From an uncultured Oscillospiraceae bacterium (lineage in GTDB: Bacteria > Bacillota > Clostridia > Oscillospirales > Oscillospiraceae): DNA of 9,977 nucleotides. Numbering within the stretch: the first letter of the stretch is position 1; each line of letters begins with the position of its first letter. Shown here in pieces: positions 1 to 5,786 of the stretch. The stretch is from assembly GCA_934567115.1 (NCBI GenBank), contig CAKTJA010000037.1, forward strand, positions 1 to 9,977, given 5' to 3'. The translations under genes were made by a program, and so were the position numbers. Below the pieces are notes generated by a model. That model did no database searches. It was given only the letters and a program-made list of their open reading frames with translations, and was not told the DNA's origin.

Positions 1-738
1 CTGGCGCGCGCGGTTATACTGCTTTGAAAGACCCGTGAGCAGCTCCTCCGCGTTTTTGTTGGCGGCGCTCATTGCCGCCATGCGCGCGCTCTGCTCGCTG
101 CAAAAGCTGTCGATCAGGGCGCTGTAAATGTAACCGGAAATGTAATTCTTAACCACGCTGTCAAGCACCGCGCCGAGCGACGGCTCAAAGTCGAACGACG
201 GCTCATCCTCCGCGCTCCGCCCGAAGGCGTTTCTTCGCTGGAGTGGGAGCAGGTGCGCCTGACGCACCGTCTCCGCCATACCGGAGCCGAGGTCCGTATA
301 GATGACGAAGATCTCGTCGAGCGCGCCGCTGTCGTACCCGTCGAGCAGGACCTGCGCGATCTCGCGCGCGCGGTACATGTTCGGGTTCTGCGCCGTGTAA
401 AGAAAGCTGTGCTCGATCGGAAGATTTTTCTGGTCGAACCAGCGCCGGCCGAATTCGCCGACGACGTAGAGCTTTGTGTTCGGATGCTCCTCCAGCATTT
501 GCTGCGCCCGCTTGAGAACGTTGTGGTTATACGCGCCGGCAAGGCCCTTATCCGCCGTGATGACGAGGCAGGCGCACACGTCCGTTTCCGGAAGAATGCC
601 GCTGCTGGGGTAAAAATAGCGGCTGGAAACGTCGCTGTCCATGCGGAAGATCCGTTCGATCAGGTACATCGCGTGGGTGATCTTCTGTGTCTGCCGAATG
701 CCGGCAATATGCTTGCGGATCTCACTTGTACTTGCCAT
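1..738 (-). CDS. atpG: F-type ATP synthase gamma subunit, partial (C-terminus beyond window), with shortened N-terminal helix
   Basis: Gamma is the central rotor shaft of F1, coupling c-ring rotation to catalysis in alpha3beta3. The frame is open for 246 residues from ATG at 738 to the window edge. Seen: start MASTSEIRKHIAGIRQTQKI followed by THAM, the first-helix signature; VITADKGLAGAYN near residues 60-72, the Rossmann-like core; and SEQSARMAAM plus YNRARQ at the end of the visible part, the C-terminal helix. About 15-20 residues should be missing at the left edge. A GGTGAG ribosome binding site precedes the ATG, which lies 2 bp after the atpA stop. Odd point: between THAM and the core domain the protein is about 24 residues shorter than E. 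coli gamma. The usual SKxRKAQ stretch is gone, and AMYLI runs straight into a segment resembling the region just before the core. No frameshift is visible. Identity is certain; whether it works normally is open. Confidence 0.93.
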   Translation of the reverse strand, partial: MASTSEIRKHIAGIRQTQKITHAMYLIERIFRMDSDVSSRYFYPSSGILPETDVCACLVITADKGLAGAYNHNVLKRAQQMLEEHPNTKLYVVGEFGRRWFDQKNLPIEHSFLYTAQNPNMYRAREIAQVLLDGYDSGALDEIFVIYTDLGSGMAETVRQAHLLPLQRRNAFGRSAEDEPSFDFEPSLGAVLDSVVKNYISGYIYSALIDSFCSEQSARMAAMSAANKNAEELLTGLSKQYNRARQ

Positions 739-740
739 GG

Positions 741-2507
741 CTACTCACCGGCGGACGCCGTTTCCGACGCCGATAAAAAGTCCTGAAGGCTGCGCTTCGC
801 CTGGGAAAGGATCGCCGCGCGCAGCTCGTCGGTCAGCGCCGCGCCGCCGGACAGCTCCGCCATCAGCGCGCTCTGGCGGTTCGCGAAATCGGCGAGCATC
901 GCCTCGTTGAAAGCGCCGATGCGCTCGATCGGAAGCTCCTGCTGCACGCGTCCGAGCGCGCTTACGAGCAGAACGATCTGCTGCGCGCCGCTGAGCGGGT
1001 GCGAACGGTTCTGCCGCAGCATGCGCATCAGGCCCTGCCCGTAGTTGAGCTGCCGCCGCGTCTGCTCGTCAAGGTCGCTGGAGAACTGCGTGAAGACCTC
1101 CATCTCGCGGTACTGCGCAAGGTCGAGGCGCAGCGTGCCGACCGCCTTTTTCATTGCCGCGGTCTGCGCCGCGCCGCCCACGCGCGAGACGGAAAGTCCC
1201 ACGTTGACCGCAGGGCGCTGGCCCGCGAAAAAGAGGCTGCTTTCCAGATAGATCTGACCGTCCGTGATGGAGATAATGTTCGTGGGAATGTAGGCGGACA
1301 CGTCGCCGTCGAGCGTTTCCACAATGGGGAGCGCGGTCATGCTGCCCCCGCCGAGCGCGTCGCTCAGGTGAGCCGAGCGCTCCAGCAGACGGGAGTGCAG
1401 ATAGAACACGTCGCCCGGATAGGCCTCGCGTCCCGGGGACCGCCCGAGCAGAAGGCTCAGTGCGCGGTACGCGATCGCGTGCTTGCTGAGGTCGTCGTAG
1501 ACGATCAGCACATCGCGGCCCTTTTCCATAAAGTACTCGCCCAGCGCGCAGCCCGCGTAGGGCGCGATGTACTGCATGGAGGCAAAGTCGCTTGCCGAGG
1601 CACAGACGACGCAGGTGTATTCCATTGCGCCGTTTTTGCGGAGAAGCTCCGTAAGCTGCGCCACCGAGCTGGCCTTCTGACCGATGGCGACATAGATGCA
1701 CACCACGTCCTTTCCCTTCTGGTTAAGGATGGCGTCCACCGCGATGGAGGTTTTGCCGGTCTGCCGGTCGCCGATGATAAGCTCGCGCTGTCCGCGTCCG
1801 ATGGGGAACATGGAGTCGATGGAAAGGATGCCCGTTTCCATGGGGCGATTGACCGGCTGGCGGTCCGGAATGCCGGGCGCGGGATTTTCAACGGGGCGGT
1901 AGGCCTTCACCGCGATATCGCCCATATTGTCAATGGGAGAGCCGAGCGCGTCAACAACGCGGCCGAGGCAGTCCTCGCCCACGCCGATGCCGGCGGTCCT
2001 TCCCGTTCTGCGGACCGCGCTTCCCGCGCGGACCGATTCATAGTCGCCGAAGAGGATGCAGCCGGCGGAATCCTCCGCAAGGTCCTGCACCATGCCGCGC
2101 ACGCCGCTCTCAAAAAGCAGGATCTCTCCGTACGCCGCACCGGACAGGCCGTCCACGCGGGCAATGCCGTCGCCGACGGTCAGCACCGTGCCGACCTCAT
2201 AGGCGAGCACCTCCGGGACCCAGTCCTTCACAGCGTCGCGCATGAGCGGAATGACGGACCGTTCTCCGCCGGCAAGCCCGGTCAGCCGCTCCTTGAGCTG
2301 TTCGAGCCTTCCGGCGGTCGTCCAGTCGATCACCTCAGCGCCAAGCTCGATGCGAAAACCGCCGGGAATGCTTCGATCCTCCCGCCACTCGAGCGCGACG
2401 GGACAGCCGTATTTTTTCTCGAGGAACGCTTCAAGGCGCTCCTTCTGCGCTTCCTTGGGCGGACGCGCGCCGCGCAGGACCGCGCGCATCGGCTGACTGC
2501 TGCTCAT
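741..2507 (-). CDS. atpA: F-type ATP synthase alpha subunit with N-terminal delta/OSCP C-terminal-domain-like fusion
   Basis: 588 residues against about 500-513 for a normal alpha. Residues about 7-77 are not alpha. They match the style of the delta (OSCP) C-terminal domain: helix KEAQKERLEAFLEKKYG, strand PVALEW, then DRSIPGGFRIELGAEVID and GRLEQLKERL (compare E. coli delta AGVIIRAGDMVIDGS, GRLERL). Alpha proper starts near residue 84-104 (EVGTVLTVGDGIARV) and continues with a complete set of motifs: Walker A GDRQTGKT at 246-253, YVAIGQKAS, Walker B LIVYDD ending near 339, PGREAYPGDVFYLHSRLLER, and SVSRVGGAAQ with the arginine finger at R442. The alpha part is therefore intact and probably functional. 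The ATG overlaps the atpF stop by 4 nt (ATGA) and has AGGAGG upstream inside atpF. There is no room for a separate atpH. The extra length (about 75 residues) equals the added domain. Confidence 0.96.
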   Translation of the reverse strand: MSSSQPMRAVLRGARPPKEAQKERLEAFLEKKYGCPVALEWREDRSIPGGFRIELGAEVIDWTTAGRLEQLKERLTGLAGGERSVIPLMRDAVKDWVPEVLAYEVGTVLTVGDGIARVDGLSGAAYGEILLFESGVRGMVQDLAEDSAGCILFGDYESVRAGSAVRRTGRTAGIGVGEDCLGRVVDALGSPIDNMGDIAVKAYRPVENPAPGIPDRQPVNRPMETGILSIDSMFPIGRGQRELIIGDRQTGKTSIAVDAILNQKGKDVVCIYVAIGQKASSVAQLTELLRKNGAMEYTCVVCASASDFASMQYIAPYAGCALGEYFMEKGRDVLIVYDDLSKHAIAYRALSLLLGRSPGREAYPGDVFYLHSRLLERSAHLSDALGGGSMTALPIVETLDGDVSAYIPTNIISITDGQIYLESSLFFAGQRPAVNVGLSVSRVGGAAQTAAMKKAVGTLRLDLAQYREMEVFTQFSSDLDEQTRRQLNYGQGLMRMLRQNRSHPLSGAQQIVLLVSALGRVQQELPIERIGAFNEAMLADFANRQSALMAELSGGAALTDELRAAILSQAKRSLQDFLSASETASAGE

Positions 2508-2977
2508 GCCTTCTCCTCCTCTACGGACGAAAGAAAGCTGTCGTATACGTCGCCGGCGAGCTTATCCATAGCCGAGGCGGCGATGGATACGGCCTCGCGG
2601 TTGGCGTCGGTCACGATCTTCTCGCGCTCGCGCTCCGCCTCGGCGCGGGCGTCGGCAAGGATCTTGTCCGCCTGTGTCTTCGCCTCGGCGCGGCGGCGCT
2701 CCGCCAGAGCCTCAGCCTCCTTCGCGGCGCTTTCGCGCTTTGCGGCAAGCTCGCCCTCAAGCGCGGAGACACGCTCGTTCGCACCGCGAAGCTTTTCCTC
2801 CGCGTCGGCAAGCTTTTCCTCCGCCTGTGCGTCGAGCTGGCGGTAGTGCTGCTCCCGTTTCTGCATGAAGTCCTTCACGGGCTTATACAGCAGAAGATAC
2901 AGTCCGCCGGTAAGAATGGAGAAGTTGAAAAAATGGAGCAGGATCTGCTGCCAATCAATATTCAGCGGGATGTTCAT
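2504..2977 (-). CDS. atpF: F-type ATP synthase b subunit
   Basis: 157 residues, normal for bacterial b. This is the peripheral stalk that ties the a subunit in the membrane to the top of F1, normally through delta. Seen: short N-terminus with DWQQILLHFFNF, one membrane helix at about residues 10-31, the KPVKDFMQKR segment just after the membrane, then a long charged Ala/Glu/Lys/Arg-rich helix (about 40-150) typical of the b dimer coiled coil. The C-terminal AVSIAASAMDKLAGD region is the part that normally contacts the delta C-terminal domain, which here sits on alpha. It starts 15 bp after atpE with a weak GGACGGGG ribosome binding site, and its stop overlaps the atpA start, suggesting translational coupling. 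It is not fused to delta, unlike the mycobacterial b-delta protein. Confidence 0.95.
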   Translation of the reverse strand: MNIPLNIDWQQILLHFFNFSILTGGLYLLLYKPVKDFMQKREQHYRQLDAQAEEKLADAEEKLRGANERVSALEGELAAKRESAAKEAEALAERRRAEAKTQADKILADARAEAEREREKIVTDANREAVSIAASAMDKLAGDVYDSFLSSVEEEKA

Positions 2978-2992
2978 AGCGTTTCCCCGTCC

Positions 2993-3379
2993 TTACAGCA
3001 CAAAGATGATCAGGATGACGACAAGCAGGGCGTAGATGATCGCCGTTTCGATAAACACAAGGCCGAGCATCAGCGTCGTGCGGATCTTTCCCTCCGCCTC
3101 CGGCTGACGGGAAATGCCCTCCGCAGCCTTGGCGACCGCAAGTCCCATGCCGATCGCGCCGCCGGCGGCGGCAAGGCCGATGGCGATTCCCGCGGCGCTC
3201 GCCTTGCCCGACGTCGTGCCGCTGTCGGCGGTCTCCGCCTCCACGGCGGCCGCTTCCTCCGCCGGTGCGGCGGGAGCTTCGTCGGCAAGCGCGGGGACGG
3301 CGAGCAGAAAGCTCAGCGTCATCATGGCGAGCAGCGCGGCAAGCAGGGCCGCAATACTTTTCTTTCTGGTCTGATTCAT
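2993..3379 (-). CDS. atpE: F-type ATP synthase c subunit with signal-peptide-like leader
   Basis: 128 residues, while a normal c has about 75-90. The C-terminal part (about 60-128) is the classical two-helix hairpin: a glycine-rich helix 1 ([16 protein letters not shown]), the RQPEAEGKI polar loop, and helix 2 with the ion-carrying glutamate at E111 in [11 protein letters not shown]. Before it come a basic start (MNQTRKK), a hydrophobic stretch of about 20 residues ending in VPALA/DEA, which looks like a signal peptidase I site, and an acidic Ala/Pro/Glu-rich spacer (about 34-59). Cleavage would leave about 95 residues with the N-terminus outside, matching normal c topology. The ATG at 3379 is chosen because AGGAGG lies 10 nt upstream; a longer in-frame opening would run into atpB. 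Helix 1 has Met where the Na+-binding I. tartaricus c-ring has Gln32, so H+ coupling is more likely than Na+ (inference). Confidence 0.93.
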   Translation of the reverse strand: MNQTRKKSIAALLAALLAMMTLSFLLAVPALADEAPAAPAEEAAAVEAETADSGTTSGKASAAGIAIGLAAAGGAIGMGLAVAKAAEGISRQPEAEGKIRTTLMLGLVFIETAIIYALLVVILIIFVL

Positions 3380-3434
3380 GGCAGCAATTCCTCCTGATGG
3401 TCGTTGATGATCTGTTGATTTTTGTGCGGAGCCG

Positions 3435-4256
3435 TCAGCCGCGCGCTTTTTCCGCCTTTGCGTCCGGCTCGGATTTTTCACCGTAGAAGAGCGTTGTGAG
3501 CATCGTAAGTACGTACGCCTGGATCAGCGCGTGCAGCAGCGTGAAAAGCACGGCGACGATCACCGGCACGACATAGCTCAGCGAGACATAGTAGTAGACC
3601 AGCTCCGTTACGAGCAGGCCGCTGAGCAGCGCGCCGAAGAGACGGAAGCTCATGGAAAGCGGGAGGGAGAAATCCTTGAGGGTCTTTCCGATCCCTCTCA
3701 CGCCGTTGCCCGCGATCCCTCCCGAGAGGATCACGAGGTAGGACAAAACGCCGAGCGAGATCGCCGCGTTTACGTCCGACAGCGGCGCGGGGAGGGAGAC
3801 GACCGTTCCCTTCACGGTCTCGGCCTGAAGGCCGAAAAGCTCAAACAGCGTGCCGACGAATATGTATACGCCCGCGCCGAACGCGTAGACCCCGAGAAAG
3901 CCGTTGCGGTGCGGACTGTTCGTCCGGGCAAGGCCATCGAACATGGATACCGCCAGCTCAAGCAGAGACTGGAGCTTTCCCGGCACGTACTTCATGCGCG
4001 GGATCACCAGCAGACGGATGAGCAGCGCCGCGAGCAGCAACAGTCCGCTGACCGTCATCGCGGAGATCAGCGCGGGGTTGACCTCCATCAGCCCAAACAG
4101 GCTGCACCGGTTCTCGTCGTGCAGCACCGCGTCCCGCATGAGCGCCCCGATGCTTTCCGAGTGCCCCGGAGACGGCGCGAGCCGCGAGCCGAACAGCAGC
4201 AGCAGCGTTATGCCGAGCCAGACGGCAAGGAAGCGCCGCTTTTTTTTCTGATCCAT
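3435..4256 (-). CDS. atpB: F-type ATP synthase a subunit
   Basis: 273 residues. Subunit a forms the ion half-channels next to the c-ring. Seen: a basic start (MDQKKKRRF) and first membrane helix at about residues 9-24, a polar external stretch, a second membrane helix at about 65-86, the KLQSLLE amphipathic segment, and several further membrane segments. The key motif is [13 protein letters not shown] with the essential channel arginine at R205 (E. coli aR210 equivalent), followed by [18 protein letters not shown], the typical last helix. The start at 4256 is chosen because AAAGGTGAGG lies just upstream. The frame is open 35 codons further, but that part is Arg/Gly/Pro-rich, has no ribosome site and looks like leader RNA. 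It is the first gene of the operon, with no atpI upstream in the window, and a 55 bp gap to atpE. Confidence 0.95.
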   Translation of the reverse strand: MDQKKKRRFLAVWLGITLLLLFGSRLAPSPGHSESIGALMRDAVLHDENRCSLFGLMEVNPALISAMTVSGLLLLAALLIRLLVIPRMKYVPGKLQSLLELAVSMFDGLARTNSPHRNGFLGVYAFGAGVYIFVGTLFELFGLQAETVKGTVVSLPAPLSDVNAAISLGVLSYLVILSGGIAGNGVRGIGKTLKDFSLPLSMSFRLFGALLSGLLVTELVYYYVSLSYVVPVIVAVLFTLLHALIQAYVLTMLTTLFYGEKSEPDAKAEKARG

Positions 4257-4362
4257 AATCCTCACCTTTCGTTCACGGGCGTTTCCCGGCCCCCGGCGTC
4301 CGCCTTGGCCTTCGGCTGTGCGCGGGCGCGGTTTGCCGCGGTTTTTCTCCGTGTTCTGCATC

Positions 4363-4391
4363 AGTATAGATTCGAGCGTTCAAAAAATCAA
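4363..4391 (-). promoter_or_regulatory. Promoter P2 of the atp operon
   Basis: On the minus strand TTGATT (4386-4391) and TATACT (4363-4368) are separated by exactly 17 bp, a good sigma-A-like promoter. The start would be near 4356, giving a leader of about 100 nt before atpB. It lies about 90 bp downstream of P1. Confidence 0.55.
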
Positions 4392-4405
4392 CCGTGAAGC
4401 GGTTT

Positions 4406-4424
4406 TCTTAATGTGCTCTTAATG
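4406..4424. repeat. Tandem TCTTAATG direct repeat between the two atp promoters
   Basis: TCTTAATG occurs at 4406-4413 and again at 4417-4424, an 11-bp period (one helical turn). On the minus strand this reads TTAAGA, 5 nt, TTAAGA, resembling the direct-repeat sites of OmpR/PhoP-type response regulators. It sits just upstream of the P2 -35 box. The repeat is seen; the regulator is inference. Confidence 0.4.
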
Positions 4425-4454
4425 CGTCCGAGGCGTTTCGCCGCGCCCCGGGCT

Positions 4455-4482
4455 ATTATACAACGAAGCACACCAAAGTCAA
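4455..4482 (-). promoter_or_regulatory. Promoter P1 of the atp operon
   Basis: TTGACT (4477-4482) and a perfect TATAAT (4455-4460) on the minus strand with a 16 bp spacer, preceded by an A/T tract (4492-4500) that could act as an UP element. The predicted start near 4448 gives a leader of about 190 nt before atpB. Confidence 0.75.
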
Positions 4483-4500
4483 GCCCGCCGCAATTTTTTT

Positions 4501-4753
4501 GTTTCGCGCCGCCGGGGATCGTCAAAAGACGGTGAGAGCGCCATAGCGGAGAGGACGGGCGTGCGCGGAAAAAATTTGTGAATTGCGCCCCGCATTACTG
4601 AAATCAGAGGCTTCCGGAACGTTTCAAAGCTCCGGAAAACCGCGCTGCGCGGGGCGGCGCCGTTAAGCTAAGCGCCCTCCGGCAGAATGCCGGGAAAAGC
4701 GGCGGCTTACTTTATAATGAATTGTCAGGAAAAATCTTAACGAACGAAAGACA
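4501..4753. other. Gene-free spacer between the atp promoter and the mntP terminator
   Basis: No supportable gene. It contains two short inverted repeats: TTCCGGA/TCCGGAA (4612-4618 with 4631-4637) and CCGGCA-GAA-TGCCGG (4679-4693). Neither is followed by a T-tract. A lone TATAAT (4713-4718, plus strand) has no matching -35 box. No codon-like pattern or homology is recognisable in either strand. Confidence 0.5.
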
Positions 4754-4780
4754 GGGACCGGAGCGTTCCGCTCCGGTCCC
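4754..4780 (-). terminator. Intrinsic terminator after mntP
   Basis: GGGACCGGAGC pairs with GCTCCGGTCCC's complement arm: an 11 bp perfect GC-rich stem with a 5 nt loop. On the minus strand it is followed by the T-rich TGTCTTTCGTTCGTT, about 40 nt after the mntP stop. The plus-strand side has no T-run. Confidence 0.75.
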
Positions 4781-4820
4781 CGCCTTATATGGCACTGCGG
4801 CGCACACCGCTCTTCCTTTA

Positions 4821-5387
4821 TTAAAATATGTTCAGGTGCTCCAGCAGGATCTTCAGCCCGATCAGGATCAGGATCACGCCGCCGGTCAGCTCGGCGCGGC
4901 TTTTGTAGCGCGAGCCGAACAGGTTCCCGACCCAGACGCCCGCAAGCGTCAGAACAAAGGTCGTGCAGCCGATCAACGTTACGGCGGGGCCGATGCGCAC
5001 CTGCAAAAACGCGAACGTCACGCCGACCGCAAGCGCGTCGATACTCGTGGCGAGCGCGAGGGTGAAAAGCTCCTTGCAGCCGATGCGTCCGGGGACCTCA
5101 TCCGCCTCGTCCGTCCGCTCGCGGCTCTCCTTTATCATGCTGCCGCCGATGAAGGCGAGGAGGACGAACGCGATCCAGTGGTCGAGACGCTCGATATGCG
5201 CCGCGAACTGGCTCCCGAGCAGGAAGCCGGTGAGCGGCATGAGCGCCTGAAAGCCGCCGAAAAAAACGGCGAGCAGCAGCGCGTCGCGCCGATCGACCTT
5301 CTTCATGCCAAGTCCCTTGCATACAGCCACGGCGAACGCGTCCATGGAAAGCCCGATGGCGATCAGAAACAGCTCGACAATGCTCAT
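4821..5387 (-). CDS. mntP: Putative manganese efflux pump MntP
   Basis: 188 residues, the usual MntP (formerly DUF204) length. It exports Mn2+ across the cytoplasmic membrane. Seen: six hydrophobic segments in two repeated halves of three, each half carrying the family's acidic motif, SMDAFAVA (D16) in helix 1 and TSIDALAVG (D117) in helix 4. Both aspartates correspond to residues needed for export in E. coli MntP (D16, D118). A charged cytoplasmic loop (KESRERTDEADE) separates the halves. The ATG at 5387 has GGAGG 8 nt upstream. It is a single-gene unit with its own promoter (5501-5530) and terminator (4754-4780), unrelated to the atp operon. The family is often controlled by a yybP-ykoY Mn2+ riboswitch; the short leader here does not show that motif but does hold a terminator-like hairpin. 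Confidence 0.94.
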   Translation of the reverse strand: MSIVELFLIAIGLSMDAFAVAVCKGLGMKKVDRRDALLLAVFFGGFQALMPLTGFLLGSQFAAHIERLDHWIAFVLLAFIGGSMIKESRERTDEADEVPGRIGCKELFTLALATSIDALAVGVTFAFLQVRIGPAVTLIGCTTFVLTLAGVWVGNLFGSRYKSRAELTGGVILILIGLKILLEHLNIF

Positions 5388-5436
5388 ACATCAATCCTCC
5401 GAAGCCGGGCCGGGCGCTGAAAAGCGCTTTTTCGGC

Positions 5437-5466
5437 AAAATAAAAACGGGCGCACCGCCGCACCCG
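5437..5466 (-). terminator. Promoter-proximal terminator-like hairpin (possible attenuator) in the mntP leader
   Basis: On the minus strand CGGGTGC (5466-5460) pairs with GCGCCCG (5453-5447), 7 bp with one G-T wobble and a 6 nt loop, directly followed by TTTTTATTTT. It starts only about 28 nt after the predicted mntP transcription start and ends about 50 nt before the ATG. It looks like an intrinsic terminator inside the leader. Confidence 0.5.
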
Positions 5467-5500
5467 AAAAAAACGCGTCTCGCTCTGTCATATATCGGCT

Positions 5501-5530
5501 ATTATAGCACGCCGGTCCCGGCGAAGTCAA
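5501..5530 (-). promoter_or_regulatory. mntP promoter with palindromic spacer
   Basis: TTGACT (5525-5530) and perfect TATAAT (5501-5506) on the minus strand with an 18 bp spacer. The spacer contains the inverted repeat CGCCGG-GA-CCGGCG, which could be an operator. Predicted start near 5494, leader of about 105 nt. Confidence 0.7.
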
Positions 5531-5633
5531 GCACTTTTCGGTAGCCGCGCGTTATGCGTCTTCCATTTATAATTTGAAAGCCGTCCATCACACATCGTCA
5601 ATGCCGCATGGGGTTTTCCGTCAAATTATGGGC

Positions 5634-5662
5634 TTGCCAATTTTACGGCAGTATGCTAAACT
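5634..5662 (+). promoter_or_regulatory. Possible promoter for the carboxyltransferase gene
   Basis: TTGCCA (5634-5639), 17 bp, TAAACT (5657-5662) on the plus strand, about 125 bp before the ATG. The -35 is a good match and the -10 is moderate (4 of 6). The interval 5531-5786 holds no gene that I can support. Confidence 0.4.
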
Positions 5663-5786
5663 GGCTGTACCGCCGGTTAACAAGGGCGGACGCGCCTGCC
5701 GGCGTGTCCTTTCCGTTCATTGACCGTGGAAGCCGCGTCCTCTCTTGTCAGCCGACGGTAATTATGGGAAAGGACGTCCTGTTCTT

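Noticed and set aside
999..2846. Long plus-strand open frame (615 codons) opposite atpA
   Set aside because: Antisense shadow of the alpha gene in GC-rich DNA. The His/Arg/Ala-rich product has no recognisable domain, while the minus strand encodes all alpha motifs.
3380..3481. Upstream extension of subunit c into atpB
   Set aside because: Would overlap atpB and ignores the AGGAGG site before the ATG at 3379.
4257..4361. 35-codon N-terminal extension of subunit a
   Set aside because: No ribosome site before it and Arg/Gly/Pro-rich, while an excellent site precedes the ATG at 4256.
4612..4693. Two inverted repeats as terminators or a small RNA gene
   Set aside because: No T-tract on either side and no convincing promoter, so only listed as structure in the spacer.
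4722..5420. Plus-strand frame opposite mntP
   Set aside because: Runs through the mntP terminator and is the mirror of a clear membrane protein; charged, domain-free product.
5401..5445. Plus-strand GCGCT-GAAA-AGCGC hairpin followed by T5
   Set aside because: Five base pairs only and no plus-strand gene ends upstream, so not called as a terminator.
5388..5500. yybP-ykoY Mn2+ riboswitch upstream of mntP
   Set aside because: The leader from the predicted start is too short and lacks the conserved core sequences I would expect; only a terminator-like hairpin is supported.
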